Assembly: GCF_032854445.1 (NCBI RefSeq)
Contig: NC_088297.1
Coordinates: 17,993,127-18,057,126, forward strand
DNA from: Liolophura sinensis
Taxonomy: Eukaryota > Mollusca > Polyplacophora > Chitonida > Chitonidae
Direction: 5' to 3'
DNA: 64,000 nucleotides
Shown: positions 55,499 to 64,000 of the stretch, in pieces
Position numbering within the stretch: the stretch's first letter is position 1
How the letters are laid out: each line of letters starts with the position of its first letter
Made by a program: the position numbers and the translations under genes
The notes under the pieces: generated by a model
Seen by the model: the letters and a program-made list of their open reading frames with translations, nothing else
Database searches by the model: none
Told to the model about the DNA's origin: nothing

Positions 55499-57063
55499 AT
55501 GGAAGCTAAGGACAGCAGTGACTCAGACATGCCAAATTTTGACCTTGGATTTCGGTCGGACAGGGAAAATGAGCAGCTATCCGACTATGACGGTGATTTT
55601 CTTGCTAGAGTAGATGCTTTCCAAAAGGAAATTTTGGTCACCGACGCCCATGAGAACAACCTAAAACGGGCGTGATTTCCGAACAGGAGGCCAACTTTCG
55701 TTGAATGTGCTGAGAGGGAGAAATCAGAGTTCGTCGTGTCAATTAGGGAAAAAAGGCGGAAAGCGTACTCAGAATATTTTCTGGATTCCTGTGAACCTTT
55801 CCTCGCGATGATCGGGAAAGTGAGGACATACAACCGGTCCAGTTGAACAATTACGTTGGATCGATCCTTCTTTCCTGAGAAAACACGACAGTAGCGAGTA
55901 TGAACCTGACACTCTGGCCAGTTACCACAGGGCCACAGAACGCTATCTACGTGAACATAACTATGCATATAACTTGATTTTTGACAAAGGATTTCAAACT
56001 TCGCGTGACATCCTTGCTTCAAAACGCAAGGAGCTCCAACAGAAAGGCAAAGGGAACAGGCCAAACAGGGCTAAGCCGCTGACAGAAAATGAGGAATGTA
56101 TACTGAAGAAAAATAAAGTAATAGGGAACCATAGTCCGAGCACACTTGTCAACAAGATAAGGTTGATCAATTCCCTTCGTTTTGGCCTTCGTGGAGGTGA
56201 AGAAAATCGTCACCTCAGATGGGAGACGTGACTTTAAAATGTGATGATCAGGGGACAGAATACCGGAGTACAATAAGCGACACTAAAACTAGAAGTGGTG
56301 AAAACCCAAGCATGCATGTCCCCCCCCCCCCCCCCTCTTCCAGCCAAAACAATTTGTGCTCGATAACAAGGATGACTGCCCGGTAGAGGCGTACAAAGTC
56401 TACATGCACCATAGGCCACCAAAAATGTGCACAGCCGACAGTCCATTTTACCTCGGCATCAATTACAGAGGAAAAGCTTGCAGTAATGTATGATACAAAT
56501 GACAACCAATCGGAGAGCACACCCTAAAATCAATTATGAAAACCATGGCAAAACGATCAAACCTATCTGGCCGTTTGACAAAGAACAGTGCCCGCAAAAC
56601 AACATGCGCCAGTCTCCTTCATGCTGGCGTAGCTCCCACGACTATTATGCAACTCACGTGTAACAAAATTGTTGCAAGTATAAATAATTACGCTGTTGCT
56701 TCTCATGGTATGCAGGAAAAGATGAGCCACATCATTTGAAATGCACCAGTCACACTGCCTTCCGCTACGAGCGTAACTCTTCTTCCCCAACCCAGTACAT
56801 CCACAGAAATTGATGCAGCTGTCCCATCATGTTCTACAGTACAGAATGATCTGTTTGTTTCACAGAATTTGACACACAATGTAAACCATGCCACTAGAAC
56901 ATGTACAACTGCCGTTATTTTCCAGGGTGCATCCTTCTCAAATTGCACGTTTCACCTCAGTTTCTGCCATGGATCAGCTGCCCATTAACTTTGTTGACAA
57001 GCTCTACCAAGAACTCACAAGGGACTTTAACAAATTTAAAGAATTTTCCGTCATCAACATGTA
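55499..57063 (+). pseudogene. Crypton-type tyrosine recombinase fossil (antisense in cyclase intron)
   Basis: Plus strand. 55974-56231 encodes KGNRPNRAKPLTENEECILK then SPSTLVNKIRLINSLRFGLR and a GEENRHLRW block. 56380-56450 encodes VEAYKVYMHHRPP and SPFYLGINYR. 56536-56739 encodes LTKNSARKT, LLHAGVAPTTIMQL, INNYAVAS. A SFSNCTFHLSF block follows near 56930. This is the order of the DUF3504/Crypton-derived recombinase domain. The second Arg (SARKT) and Tyr (INNY) survive, but the GHKN block reads CNKI, losing the His. Stops, frame changes and a 16-C run at about 56319-56334 make it non-functional. Confidence 0.78.
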
Positions 57064-57968
57064 ATTAAATCACTTCTTCACTTCTAAAATTGGTGGTTGG
57101 CCTGATTTTTAGCGCACTTTACAGCTGCTATACTCAATTTCAAAAGGCCACTTGTCAGGTTTGAGGTGATGTTTATATAAACGTTCAGTTCTTGCAGTCA
57201 GATACCATATTAGTTTTGAAAAGCCAGCTATACTTACTTGTTGATGTTGCATAAATAATATTTCCACGGTTTTTCGAGTCTTTGTTTTATTTTATTTTAT
57301 TTTTTTTTGCCCAATGTTTTGGTCTTCTGCGGTGGTCAACTACTTTGAAATATGCTATATTTAGAACGAAATCTGTGTGCACGTAATAGTTTGTGAGCGT
57401 CATGACGACCTGTGCACTGCCAAACACACTATAGGCTAAGCAAAGTAGTTTGAAGAAATATCTGGAATTTATGGCCCCCAAAGTAGTGTCAAAAGAAGGT
57501 ATATGATAAATAGATTATCATCACACTGCATTGTGCAGATCTGCACGTCGAATCTGCTCTCGTTCTCTGTCCTTGCGTCGCCGTATCCACCTCGCCCTGC
57601 AGATACAACGATGCATATCAGCACAGTGTGATGATAATCTCTTTATATCCAAGAGAGACATCTGGTACCTCACTTGCCGTCCGGATCACTACAGATTAAG
57701 GAACATTTACAAGGGCTCCCAGTTTAAAGAAATTTACACAAAGCACCAGATACATTTATCTGGACAATTCCATTAGCACTGAAATTCCGAATTGGTGTCA
57801 TGGAACGTTTACAAAACCTTATCCATATGCCGTAATTAAGGCCCAATTTAGAATTTTCAATTCACTGAATAATGACCTTCACATCAACATATACGAGCGG
57901 TACCAAAAATCTTGAATTATGCATATTACATTTCCGCAGAAAGATTTGCGGGAAGTAGGTAATCTTAC
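57064..57968. other. Intron sequence with one spaced inverted repeat
   Basis: AGATTATCATCACACTG at 57513-57529 pairs with CAGTGTGATGATAATCT at 57624-57640, leaving a ~95-bp loop. No gene is recognised in this part. Confidence 0.55.
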
Positions 57969-58261
57969 CAGAGGCCACCATGTAAGCGTCCCCGATGGTC
58001 TCTACCTTGTACACGTCGTACTGGTCGATCCTGTCGTCAAACAGGGTGTACAGGCTGTTCAGCATGTTAACCACTTGTACGGGAGAGCACTGAGCCGAGA
58101 GAGACGTGAAGCCAACGATGCCCGAGAGGAAGATAGTGACTTCATCAAACGTCTCGGCGGTCACGTTTTCGTTCTTCTTCAGCTGCTCAGCCACAGTTTT
58201 CGGAAGCATCTGGTACAACAAAGAATTGGTCCGCTTCTGCTCCTTCTTCAGAGCCTTTGTC
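57969..58261 (-). pseudogene. Guanylate cyclase exon: linker and early catalytic segment
   Basis: 293 nt, acceptor ATATTTGTAG, donor gtaaga. It encodes the signalling linker ([19 protein letters not shown]), then [38 protein letters not shown]. The first metal-binding Asp, normally in FSDIVGF, is Gly here (codon GGC, about 58130); the second, in IGDAYMV, is kept. Otherwise the exon is intact and highly conserved. Confidence 0.9.
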
Positions 58262-59578
58262 CTACAAATATTACTATCGTAATCAATGCACTTACCTACA
58301 TGTACAATGTAAAAAAACTATTATCTTTGATTAATAAGTTTTTTATAATATTTTTGAGTCGCATCAATTCCTTAAAGTAAAAGAAAGATATAATACAAGT
58401 ATGAAGGAAGGTTAATTATACACACAAAGGAAACTATGGGTAAAAATACTTTCATTTACTCTTTCAGATTTTCTTAAGAGTGTTGAAAGGCTTACAGATA
58501 CTTGAATATATGAGCCATACTGGCGGTATTTTGGAACTTTGACGTCACATCACCTTCATTCCTGATGTTCAAAAGAAGGAAGGAAATTTGGCGATCATTA
58601 TTCCTAATCAGTAATCCTGAACTCATGGGTAAAAAGAACTATTGCAACATCCAATGTCGTGATTCGAGTTGAAAAAAACTTCTGTGTACTATCACAGTTC
58701 CTAAACCGATAGTATGGTTCGAAAAGCCCATCTTAGAATTCAAAATGTTTGAACGCCTTTAACTGTTATGACAAAAGTTTAAAATAGTAAATGACAGTAT
58801 ATGTATGCATAGTTTTAAGTGATCTATTTAGTGAAGCCTACTTCTATTTTTAGATGTCTTTCCCTTTAAGAGTATGTGTCCTGTCAACTGTTTAATACGA
58901 TATGTATATCAATTTACAAAATTCAGCAAAAAATAAAACGATGTCCAGAGTGTTTCACGACCATCTTAGGAAGTAAAAATAATTAACTGACATAAATGTG
59001 ATAAACACACAGAATTTTAAGTATTTCTCCCCTAGTGACGTCTAATAAATTCCAAGTACATCGTAACATCACTGATGTTGTTTTCTTTATTCTTCTTAAG
59101 CCAGGGTGCTAGAGAAGGGAAAAGAGGCCAGATTTTCACGGGTAATATGTGTGCCAATTTGCTCATCTTCATCCCCACTGCTCTGGTTGCTCTCCATGCT
59201 GTAACCGTTTGTTTTGCGTTGTTTGAGTGATGCTTTATTAATTTTGAATAATTCTATACCCGTGACGTACATTGCAATTACTGCACGTTTTATTCTGCTT
59301 AAGTCACGGTTACAGGGGGCTCGTAGGGTGCTTCTAATTCAGCTTTTACAAGAGTACTTAGAATAATATCCGAACTGAGAAATTTACAAGAACCTGGATT
59401 CCGCTAATTACCGGCATAATTTGTAACCTATCACACTGCTCTGGTTTTTACTCTCTACACTGTTGGCTTTATATTAAGGGCTCTGTAAGACATCTAACCG
59501 ACCCATAAAGGTATATCTATCCCTTTGGGGAAACCCAGGTGTTTTAGCCAGTGACCTGGCATTAAAAGGTGAACATAC
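58262..59578. other. Intron; interspersed repeat A copy at about 59090-59490
   Basis: It contains a diverged repeat A copy: CCAGTTTGCT-type and TAGAATAATATCCGAACTGA blocks, then TATCACACTGCTCTGGTTTT. No exon is visible between the NIT and linker exons. Confidence 0.5.
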
Positions 59579-59985
59579 CTATCAGCTAGGGAAACGGATG
59601 AGAGGGCACATCACTAATCCAAACACCATGCCGATAATAATCATCTTGGTTAGATCTTCTTTATCACTCTCATCTAGCTTCGCAATGATTTTATCCATCA
59701 GAGCCTTCTGTGTTTCCAGTAGAACACCCTGGTAGACTGACATCTTGCCGAACCAGTTCTCGGCGTTTTCTATAGACGCGTTCCTGTCCAAGATGTTCAG
59801 GCGAAGGTCAAGTCTCTGATTATTCAGATCTGTGAGAAATGACCTGTTGTTCTCCACAAGAGAGTCGAAGAGGTCGGCTGCGATATCAGAGAAAAGTCTA
59901 GCGGAAGAGAAGGAGGCGTTAGCGTGGGGAAGCCACCTCGAGCCAATCAGATGGCGCCAAGAGCGCGTTTGAGTTCCAACGATTC
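59579..59985 (-). pseudogene. Guanylate cyclase exon: NIT domain C-terminal half and second membrane helix
   Basis: Acceptor TTCGTTCTTATCTTTAAG, donor gtatgt. It starts ESLELKRALGAI, then TGA (59947-59949), then LARGGFP. At a CCCC run (about 59915-59925) the frame moves to one reading PHANASFSSARLFSDIAADL, which continues through NWFGKMSVYQGVLLETQKAL to the helix MIIIGMVFGLVMCPLI. At about 59595 the frame shifts again to VSLADR before the donor. Thus one nonsense codon and two indels lie in an otherwise well-conserved exon. The end phase (2) matches the exon at 57969-58261. Confidence 0.82.
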
Positions 59986-60024
59986 CTTAAAGATAAGAAC
60001 GAATCAAGAAGATGGTAGTGATGA

Positions 60025-60490
60025 GGAGTTTTCACCTGTTACGTTTGACCATTTGCCAACTATCACACTCTCGTCGATGCTCTAGTTTTTCTCTCCACGC
60101 TGTACGTCAAAATTATATATTGCATCCCTGCATAAACCACGATTATGCTGGTGCACTACGCATTCCCGAGACCTGGTCCCTTTGAATTGTATGTTCAAGG
60201 TGATGACAACATAGCATTTTGAGTAATTCTGAACCAGTAACGTCTAATGTATTAATATCACTGCATTTTTATTACCTAATTTTGCTTACGCCATGGTGAA
60301 AGGGGTTTCTATTTATGCATTTGCAAGAACAGTTAGAATAAAACTCTAACTGAGGAAAATATAAAAATAAGAGGCCGTATTTCACCTTTTACGTATGACC
60401 ATTTGCCAGCTTTCACATGACCATTTGGCAACATTCACAGTCGTTGCTGCTCTGATTTATCTCTCTGTGTTATACGTGTTAATTATACAT
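60025..60490 (+). repeat. Interspersed repeat A, long copy
   Basis: CACCTGTTACGTTTGACCAT, TGATGACAACATAGCATTTT, GAACAGTTAGAATAAAACTC and a second TTTACGTATGACCATTTGCC block. This is the longest copy; it begins and ends with the same TGACCATTTGCCA block. Confidence 0.65.
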
Positions 60491-60578
60491 TTGAATTATA
60501 TTTAATATAGTTTCATCCTTGTTTTATCCTTCGTACCAGGATGATATTAGATCGCACAGGATTGTGATAGAAACTCAC

Positions 60579-60659
60579 TTTGGCGTCCGTGATTTCTAAG
60601 AAAGCCACCAGACTTCTCCAGACAGTCCCGGAACGCGCCTCTGAGATCGAGTCGTACCG
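60579..60659 (-). pseudogene. Guanylate cyclase exon: NIT domain middle segment
   Basis: It encodes RYDSISEARSGTVWRSLVAF then LEITDAK, ending before gtgagt in phase 0, which matches the start of the next exon (KESLELKRALG across the junction). This fits the W..LV.Y...SKE..G.ERALG consensus of NIT domains. Upstream it runs straight into a repeat A copy, so the rest of the exon or its acceptor has been lost or lies elsewhere. Confidence 0.75.
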
Positions 60660-60850
60660 TGATTCCAGAGGGCGTGTAAATTGCTACTATTGATGCATTA
60701 CATGAACAGTTAGAACAAAACCGTGACTGAGGTAAATTGACGAGAGGCCGTATTTCACCTGTTACATTGTACGTGTGACCATCTGTCAGCTATCACACTG
60801 TTGGCGCTGCTCTAGTCTTACTCTGTATGCTGTACATGTACATCTATAAT
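60660..60850 (+). repeat. Interspersed repeat A abutting a cyclase exon
   Basis: GATTCCAGAGGGCGTGTAAA, then ACATGAACAGTTAGAACAAA, GACTGAGGTAAATTGACGAG and GCTATCACACTGTTGGCGCT. Compare GGTTCCAGGAGGGCGCGCTA at 49481. Confidence 0.7.
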
Positions 60851-61401
60851 TATTCAGACATAGATATAATCGGTGTAAAATATGGATATAATAGACGTTG
60901 TGTAGTATACTATTGTTCAACTCGTGCTTCGTATTCAACAGATATATGAAGGCCTATTATTTGAATGAACATGTAAGATCTGTATAATGAGCACGAAAAC
61001 ATATAAAAAACAGTAGCGGAGTTTCTAAATACATGGCTGAAAGTCTTGTGTCGTCAACGGGGCCCCACAGTGTCACTATTGTCCATTAGTGCCTTATTAG
61101 ATACATTTTAGTAGCTAGCTAGCAGATGTCAGTTTCTTTTCTTCTCTCTCTTTCGTGTTGTTACCAGGTTTCATTTACTTTTTACGTTTCATTTTTGCTG
61201 GTGAACTGTAGCACCTGACTTGTTGAGTGCTGCACACCACTTCACAAGACTGGACCTCCTGTTAAGTGGCACTAAAGTATTCACAAGGAAAACATTCTTG
61301 GCAGTATAGATTTTAAAATGGATAAATTGTGACATGGAGTCAAATAACAAATCTGGCTATTGCTCTTACATGAAGCTCTTCTGTCACTGGTTAGTTGATA
61401 C

Positions 61402-61572
61402 TGTCCATTCTGTAGCGGTGCTGATTCAAAAACACCTTAAACTTTTCCTTCTTCTGAAATTGTTTGAGGTCGTTGTTCGCCGTCATGCCGATTAGGATGA
61501 AAATCGGAACGCACACCACGGAAAAGACGCGACAAATTTGTTTCCGTTTACCAGAGGCTGTGATGTGGTTGC
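61402..61572 (-). pseudogene. Guanylate cyclase exon: first membrane helix, start of NIT domain
   Basis: Acceptor TCTTTTCTTGTCAATAG. It encodes NHITASGKRKQICRVFSVVC, then VPIFILIGMTANNDL, a basic stretch followed by a hydrophobic helix, then QKKEKFKVFLNQHRY. A weak donor (A, then GTATCA) precedes an in-frame TAA. This is the expected topology for the N-terminal signal-anchor of NIT-type cyclases. Confidence 0.68.
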
Positions 61573-61872
61573 CTATTGACAAGAAAAGAGATTTGATATT
61601 TATTTCATGAAGTGGTAACTATCTCCAAAAGAAACCCCTTATGTTTATTACCAGTATCTCTCGAGTGTAAGGAAATATTTATTGTTCTAAAATTATGTTT
61701 GATTGGTGTTTGACGATATACTGAAGTATATGTCACTATATGTTCATTTTTGAAAAAAACAGAGAGAAACCAAACCTCCTGACCCAAGGCTGCAGCCGAA
61801 GCAGCGGACTGCAAATTATTAAGAGCAAGCACACTGACCAGTAGTACAGAGTAAAAGGCAATATGGAGAGTA

Positions 61873-62015
61873 AAACCTGAGCAGGGACAACAGTGTGATA
61901 GCTGGTAAATGGTCACGGCCTCTTGTCAATTTCCTTCGTAAGGTTTTTGTTCTAAATGTTCATGTAAATGCTTAGATAGTAGCAAATTACATGCCCCCTA
62001 GCAACATGGCCTACG
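61873..62015 (-). repeat. Interspersed repeat A, reversed copy
   Basis: AACAGTGTGATAGCTGGTAA, GGCCTCTTGTCAATTTCCTT and GTTCATGTAAATGCTTAGAT are the reverse complement of the family core. Confidence 0.65.
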
Positions 62016-63447
62016 TCTTGCAGCCAACGTTTGGCGTAAGTGATTGCACTCTTGGGATTAGACATGTGACATTACAGACTAATGACACAATGTCGAGGTT
62101 AAAATTCCCCAGATGTATTCCTAGACGCTTTGTACTTTGAGGAGTTTGACTTGTTACTAAATATTCAATAGCCAGAAATGAACGTAGGAAACACCACAAC
62201 ATTAATTACAAATTTAAATAATACTATTTCTCCATGTCATTTAAGATATTAACCATGATCGCCTAACCATGATTTGCGGATGTCTAATTCATTGGCTGAC
62301 TGACGGTCGTAAAGTTTTCATTAGTATTACTACATATTAGATTACACTGATATGGGATTAGCACCATTACTGAGGCGGATAATTCATTTATGGGTATATA
62401 ACTTCGATAACAATTGTAATTGTTAAAATCGTTCAATGATATTTATTTAAATATCGCATAGAACCGGTGGAGTACTGTTGCTGTTTTTTTTACCCGAGTC
62501 ATAATTTTATCTTAACTATCTGTGACAATGTCTGCTTTATAAAACTGAGGCCAAATGTGACCTTATCTATGAAATCTATGAAACCCACACACTTTAAATC
62601 CTTCGTTTCCTGTCACGATATACACTACACCCACTCAACACGGTCCTCACTTACCTTTAACATGAACCCCAATTACTCTTGCATGCACGATTTGCCTACT
62701 TCAGCTAAACTCATAAACGACCTTAATACGATCCCCACACCTGCACTATGTATCTCGTCTATTATAATAAGTACCACAAGTACCTCATTTATCTTCAATT
62801 AAATCTGTCATCAACGACCTTATGAAGGAATCGGACAAGTTCTGTAAATTTTTGTGGGATATATGTTTATCGATATGTTCTCTCCCCCCCCCCCCCCCCC
62901 CCAACACACACACACACAGAATGGCATGGGCGACGGTGGCAGCAGCGGTTTAGGTGATTGGTTTTTCACGTGTTTGAGGCTGCTGTTGTCTGTACATATT
63001 GGTGGTACAGATTACACCGTTGTCTGGGGATTATTTGAAGTAAAGTTTTTAACTGCTGCCGAGCGCTTGATAGAGCTGTGAGGAAACACATATATAACAC
63101 AAATGTATGTTGAGCATTTTATAATTATGCTGTCTCTTTAGTTATATTGTTTGTTCATGTTCAGGAATTCTCCTGCACAATGATCATAACCATCAGTCAA
63201 GCGGTATTTGGGTTAAAGAATAAAAGCTGAAACCGTGAACTCAAAATCATTTTGGAAAATACTGAGAAGTGTTGGACTTGTCCTTAACATATAACGGTAA
63301 TATTTTTCTTACTTTGCAGAGAATCTAGCTCTCGTTATATTGGCTGCGGCTTCAAGCCAGAAGATTTGTCAGGTCGGTGGAGTAGTCCACCCAATAGCTT
63401 GATTACTCTCATATCAGTTAAAAATCCCTGATTTCAATGTGACCTAC
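62016..63447. other. Intergenic or intron sequence
   Basis: No supported gene. A C-run and (CA)n microsatellite lie at 62884-62918. Confidence 0.5.
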
Positions 63448-63632
63448 CTTTACAGTCGACCGCGATTCCACCCTCTCCGCCAGCTCGAATGTGTAACATT
63501 TCCATGATGGCGCGTCTAGCTGGGAGGGTGACAGACTGGCCTCAGAGGTCATGAGGGCAGAAGGCATGGTCGGGGACACACGGGCAGGGGCCACCTTGCT
63601 TTTTGTGACTCGCCACATCGTAATCTCGTCAC
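63448..63632 (-). CDS. Candidate upstream exon, possibly cyclase N-terminus
   Basis: An open minus-strand segment with acceptor ATACCCGTAG and strong donor gtaggt. It encodes a polar Ser/Pro/Ala-rich sequence (MWRVTKSKVAPARV, SEASLSPSQLDAPS). It could be the cytosolic N-terminal tail of the cyclase, but it ends in phase 0 while the next exon (61572) needs phase 1. If it belongs, an exon between them is missing. Low certainty. Confidence 0.35.
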
Positions 63633-64000
63633 CTACGGGTATAACACACGTCAACACAACTTAATTTCTTTAGTGTTGCCTCATTCGTTTCCCCCAAATA
63701 GGAGTAACCAAAGCCTTTAAGCACAATGACCCAGAGCAGAAATGCTCGTGACCAATTTCATATTTTGTCATTTTCGCGACAATACAGAATAAACAGTAAC
63801 AGAGAATATGTGTGTCTTTAAATGACCTGCGTTTATAAAACCATAAAGCACAAAGGTAGAATTTCAATGATGCGCTGATTTCCATAACATTTGTATGTAG
63901 AACTGCCCAAATACAACAAACAGTAGAACAGATAACAGAATATCAGTGTAAACAAAGGATTTATTTCCGCCATATCGTGGAGTGAACATGTTAGACCCTG
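63633..64000. other. Right edge, nothing recognised
   Basis: AT-rich; the last bases (CGCCATATCGTGGAGTGAAC, 63968 onward) resemble the reversed LINE family 1 tail, so another copy may begin here. Confidence 0.4.

Larger units (their letters stand above)
49803..63632 (-). pseudogene. NIT-domain membrane guanylate cyclase, degenerate locus
   Basis: Dispersed minus-strand segments match, in order: a first membrane helix (61402-61572), the NIT sensor domain (60579-60659 and 59579-59985), the second helix, the coiled-coil linker and start of the cyclase domain (57969-58261), its middle (53316-53453) and a later part (49803-49900). NIT-domain receptor guanylate cyclases make cGMP in response to extracellular signals and are numerous in lophotrochozoans. 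Splice phases agree for several joins, but the NIT exon holds a stop and two frameshifts, and two catalytic positions are substituted. The 3' end of the cyclase domain was not found. Best read as a recent pseudogene; assembly error cannot be excluded. Confidence 0.75.

Noticed and set aside
58000-58380. 153-codon plus-strand ORF
   Set aside because: Antisense of the conserved cyclase exon.
62854-63081. Plus-strand ORF beginning with a proline run
   Set aside because: Proline run comes from a poly-C/CA tract; no other support.

Overview
The window is animal nuclear DNA: introns with GT..AG borders, tRNA-derived SINEs, several LINE and LTR families, satellites, and few host exons. A lophotrochozoan, most likely a mollusc, fits best. 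The reasons are the tRNA-headed SINE with a GC-rich body and an AATAAA-type tail, the NIT-domain membrane guanylate cyclase, and zinc-finger/tyrosine-recombinase-like genes. The species is not identifiable from the sequence alone.

Layout. 0.6-6.6 kb: two minus-strand genes in tandem, an intact 731-codon Tnp2/CACTA-like transposase ORF and, just downstream, a four-exon gene with a DUF4806-like C-terminus that runs off the left edge. 6.9-10.3 kb: GC-rich and GGCCA-rich repeats, then a broken R2-like LINE tail. 10.3-15.0 kb: a satellite with a ~570-bp unit, interrupted by a solo LTR and a SINE. 15.2-23.8 kb: LINE copy 1, an R2-like LINE, another fragment of the first LINE family, and a LINE endonuclease fragment split by a SINE. 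23.8-35.0 kb: a Ty3/gypsy-like LTR element on the minus strand whose integrase lies upstream of reverse transcriptase (Gmr1-type order). Its gag is split by a 5.2-kb plus-strand LINE with a perfect 13-bp target duplication. 35.0-36.3 kb: a Penelope-like fragment with its GIY-YIG nuclease before the RT region (Naiad-type order). 38-44.9 kb: LINE remnant, foldback hairpins, a ~370-bp tandem repeat and a degenerate C2H2/tyrosine-recombinase-like gene. 44.9-51.9 kb: further copies of the LINE. 49.8-63.6 kb: dispersed minus-strand exons of a NIT-domain guanylate cyclase that has become a pseudogene, with a minisatellite, a Crypton-type recombinase fossil and a locally abundant repeat in its introns.

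Most of the sequence is mobile-element debris whose order of insertion can be read from target duplications. The only long intact reading frame is the Tnp2-like ORF. The most interesting unit is that ORF paired with the spliced DUF4806-like gene, a layout that recalls the two-gene organisation of plant En/Spm elements.
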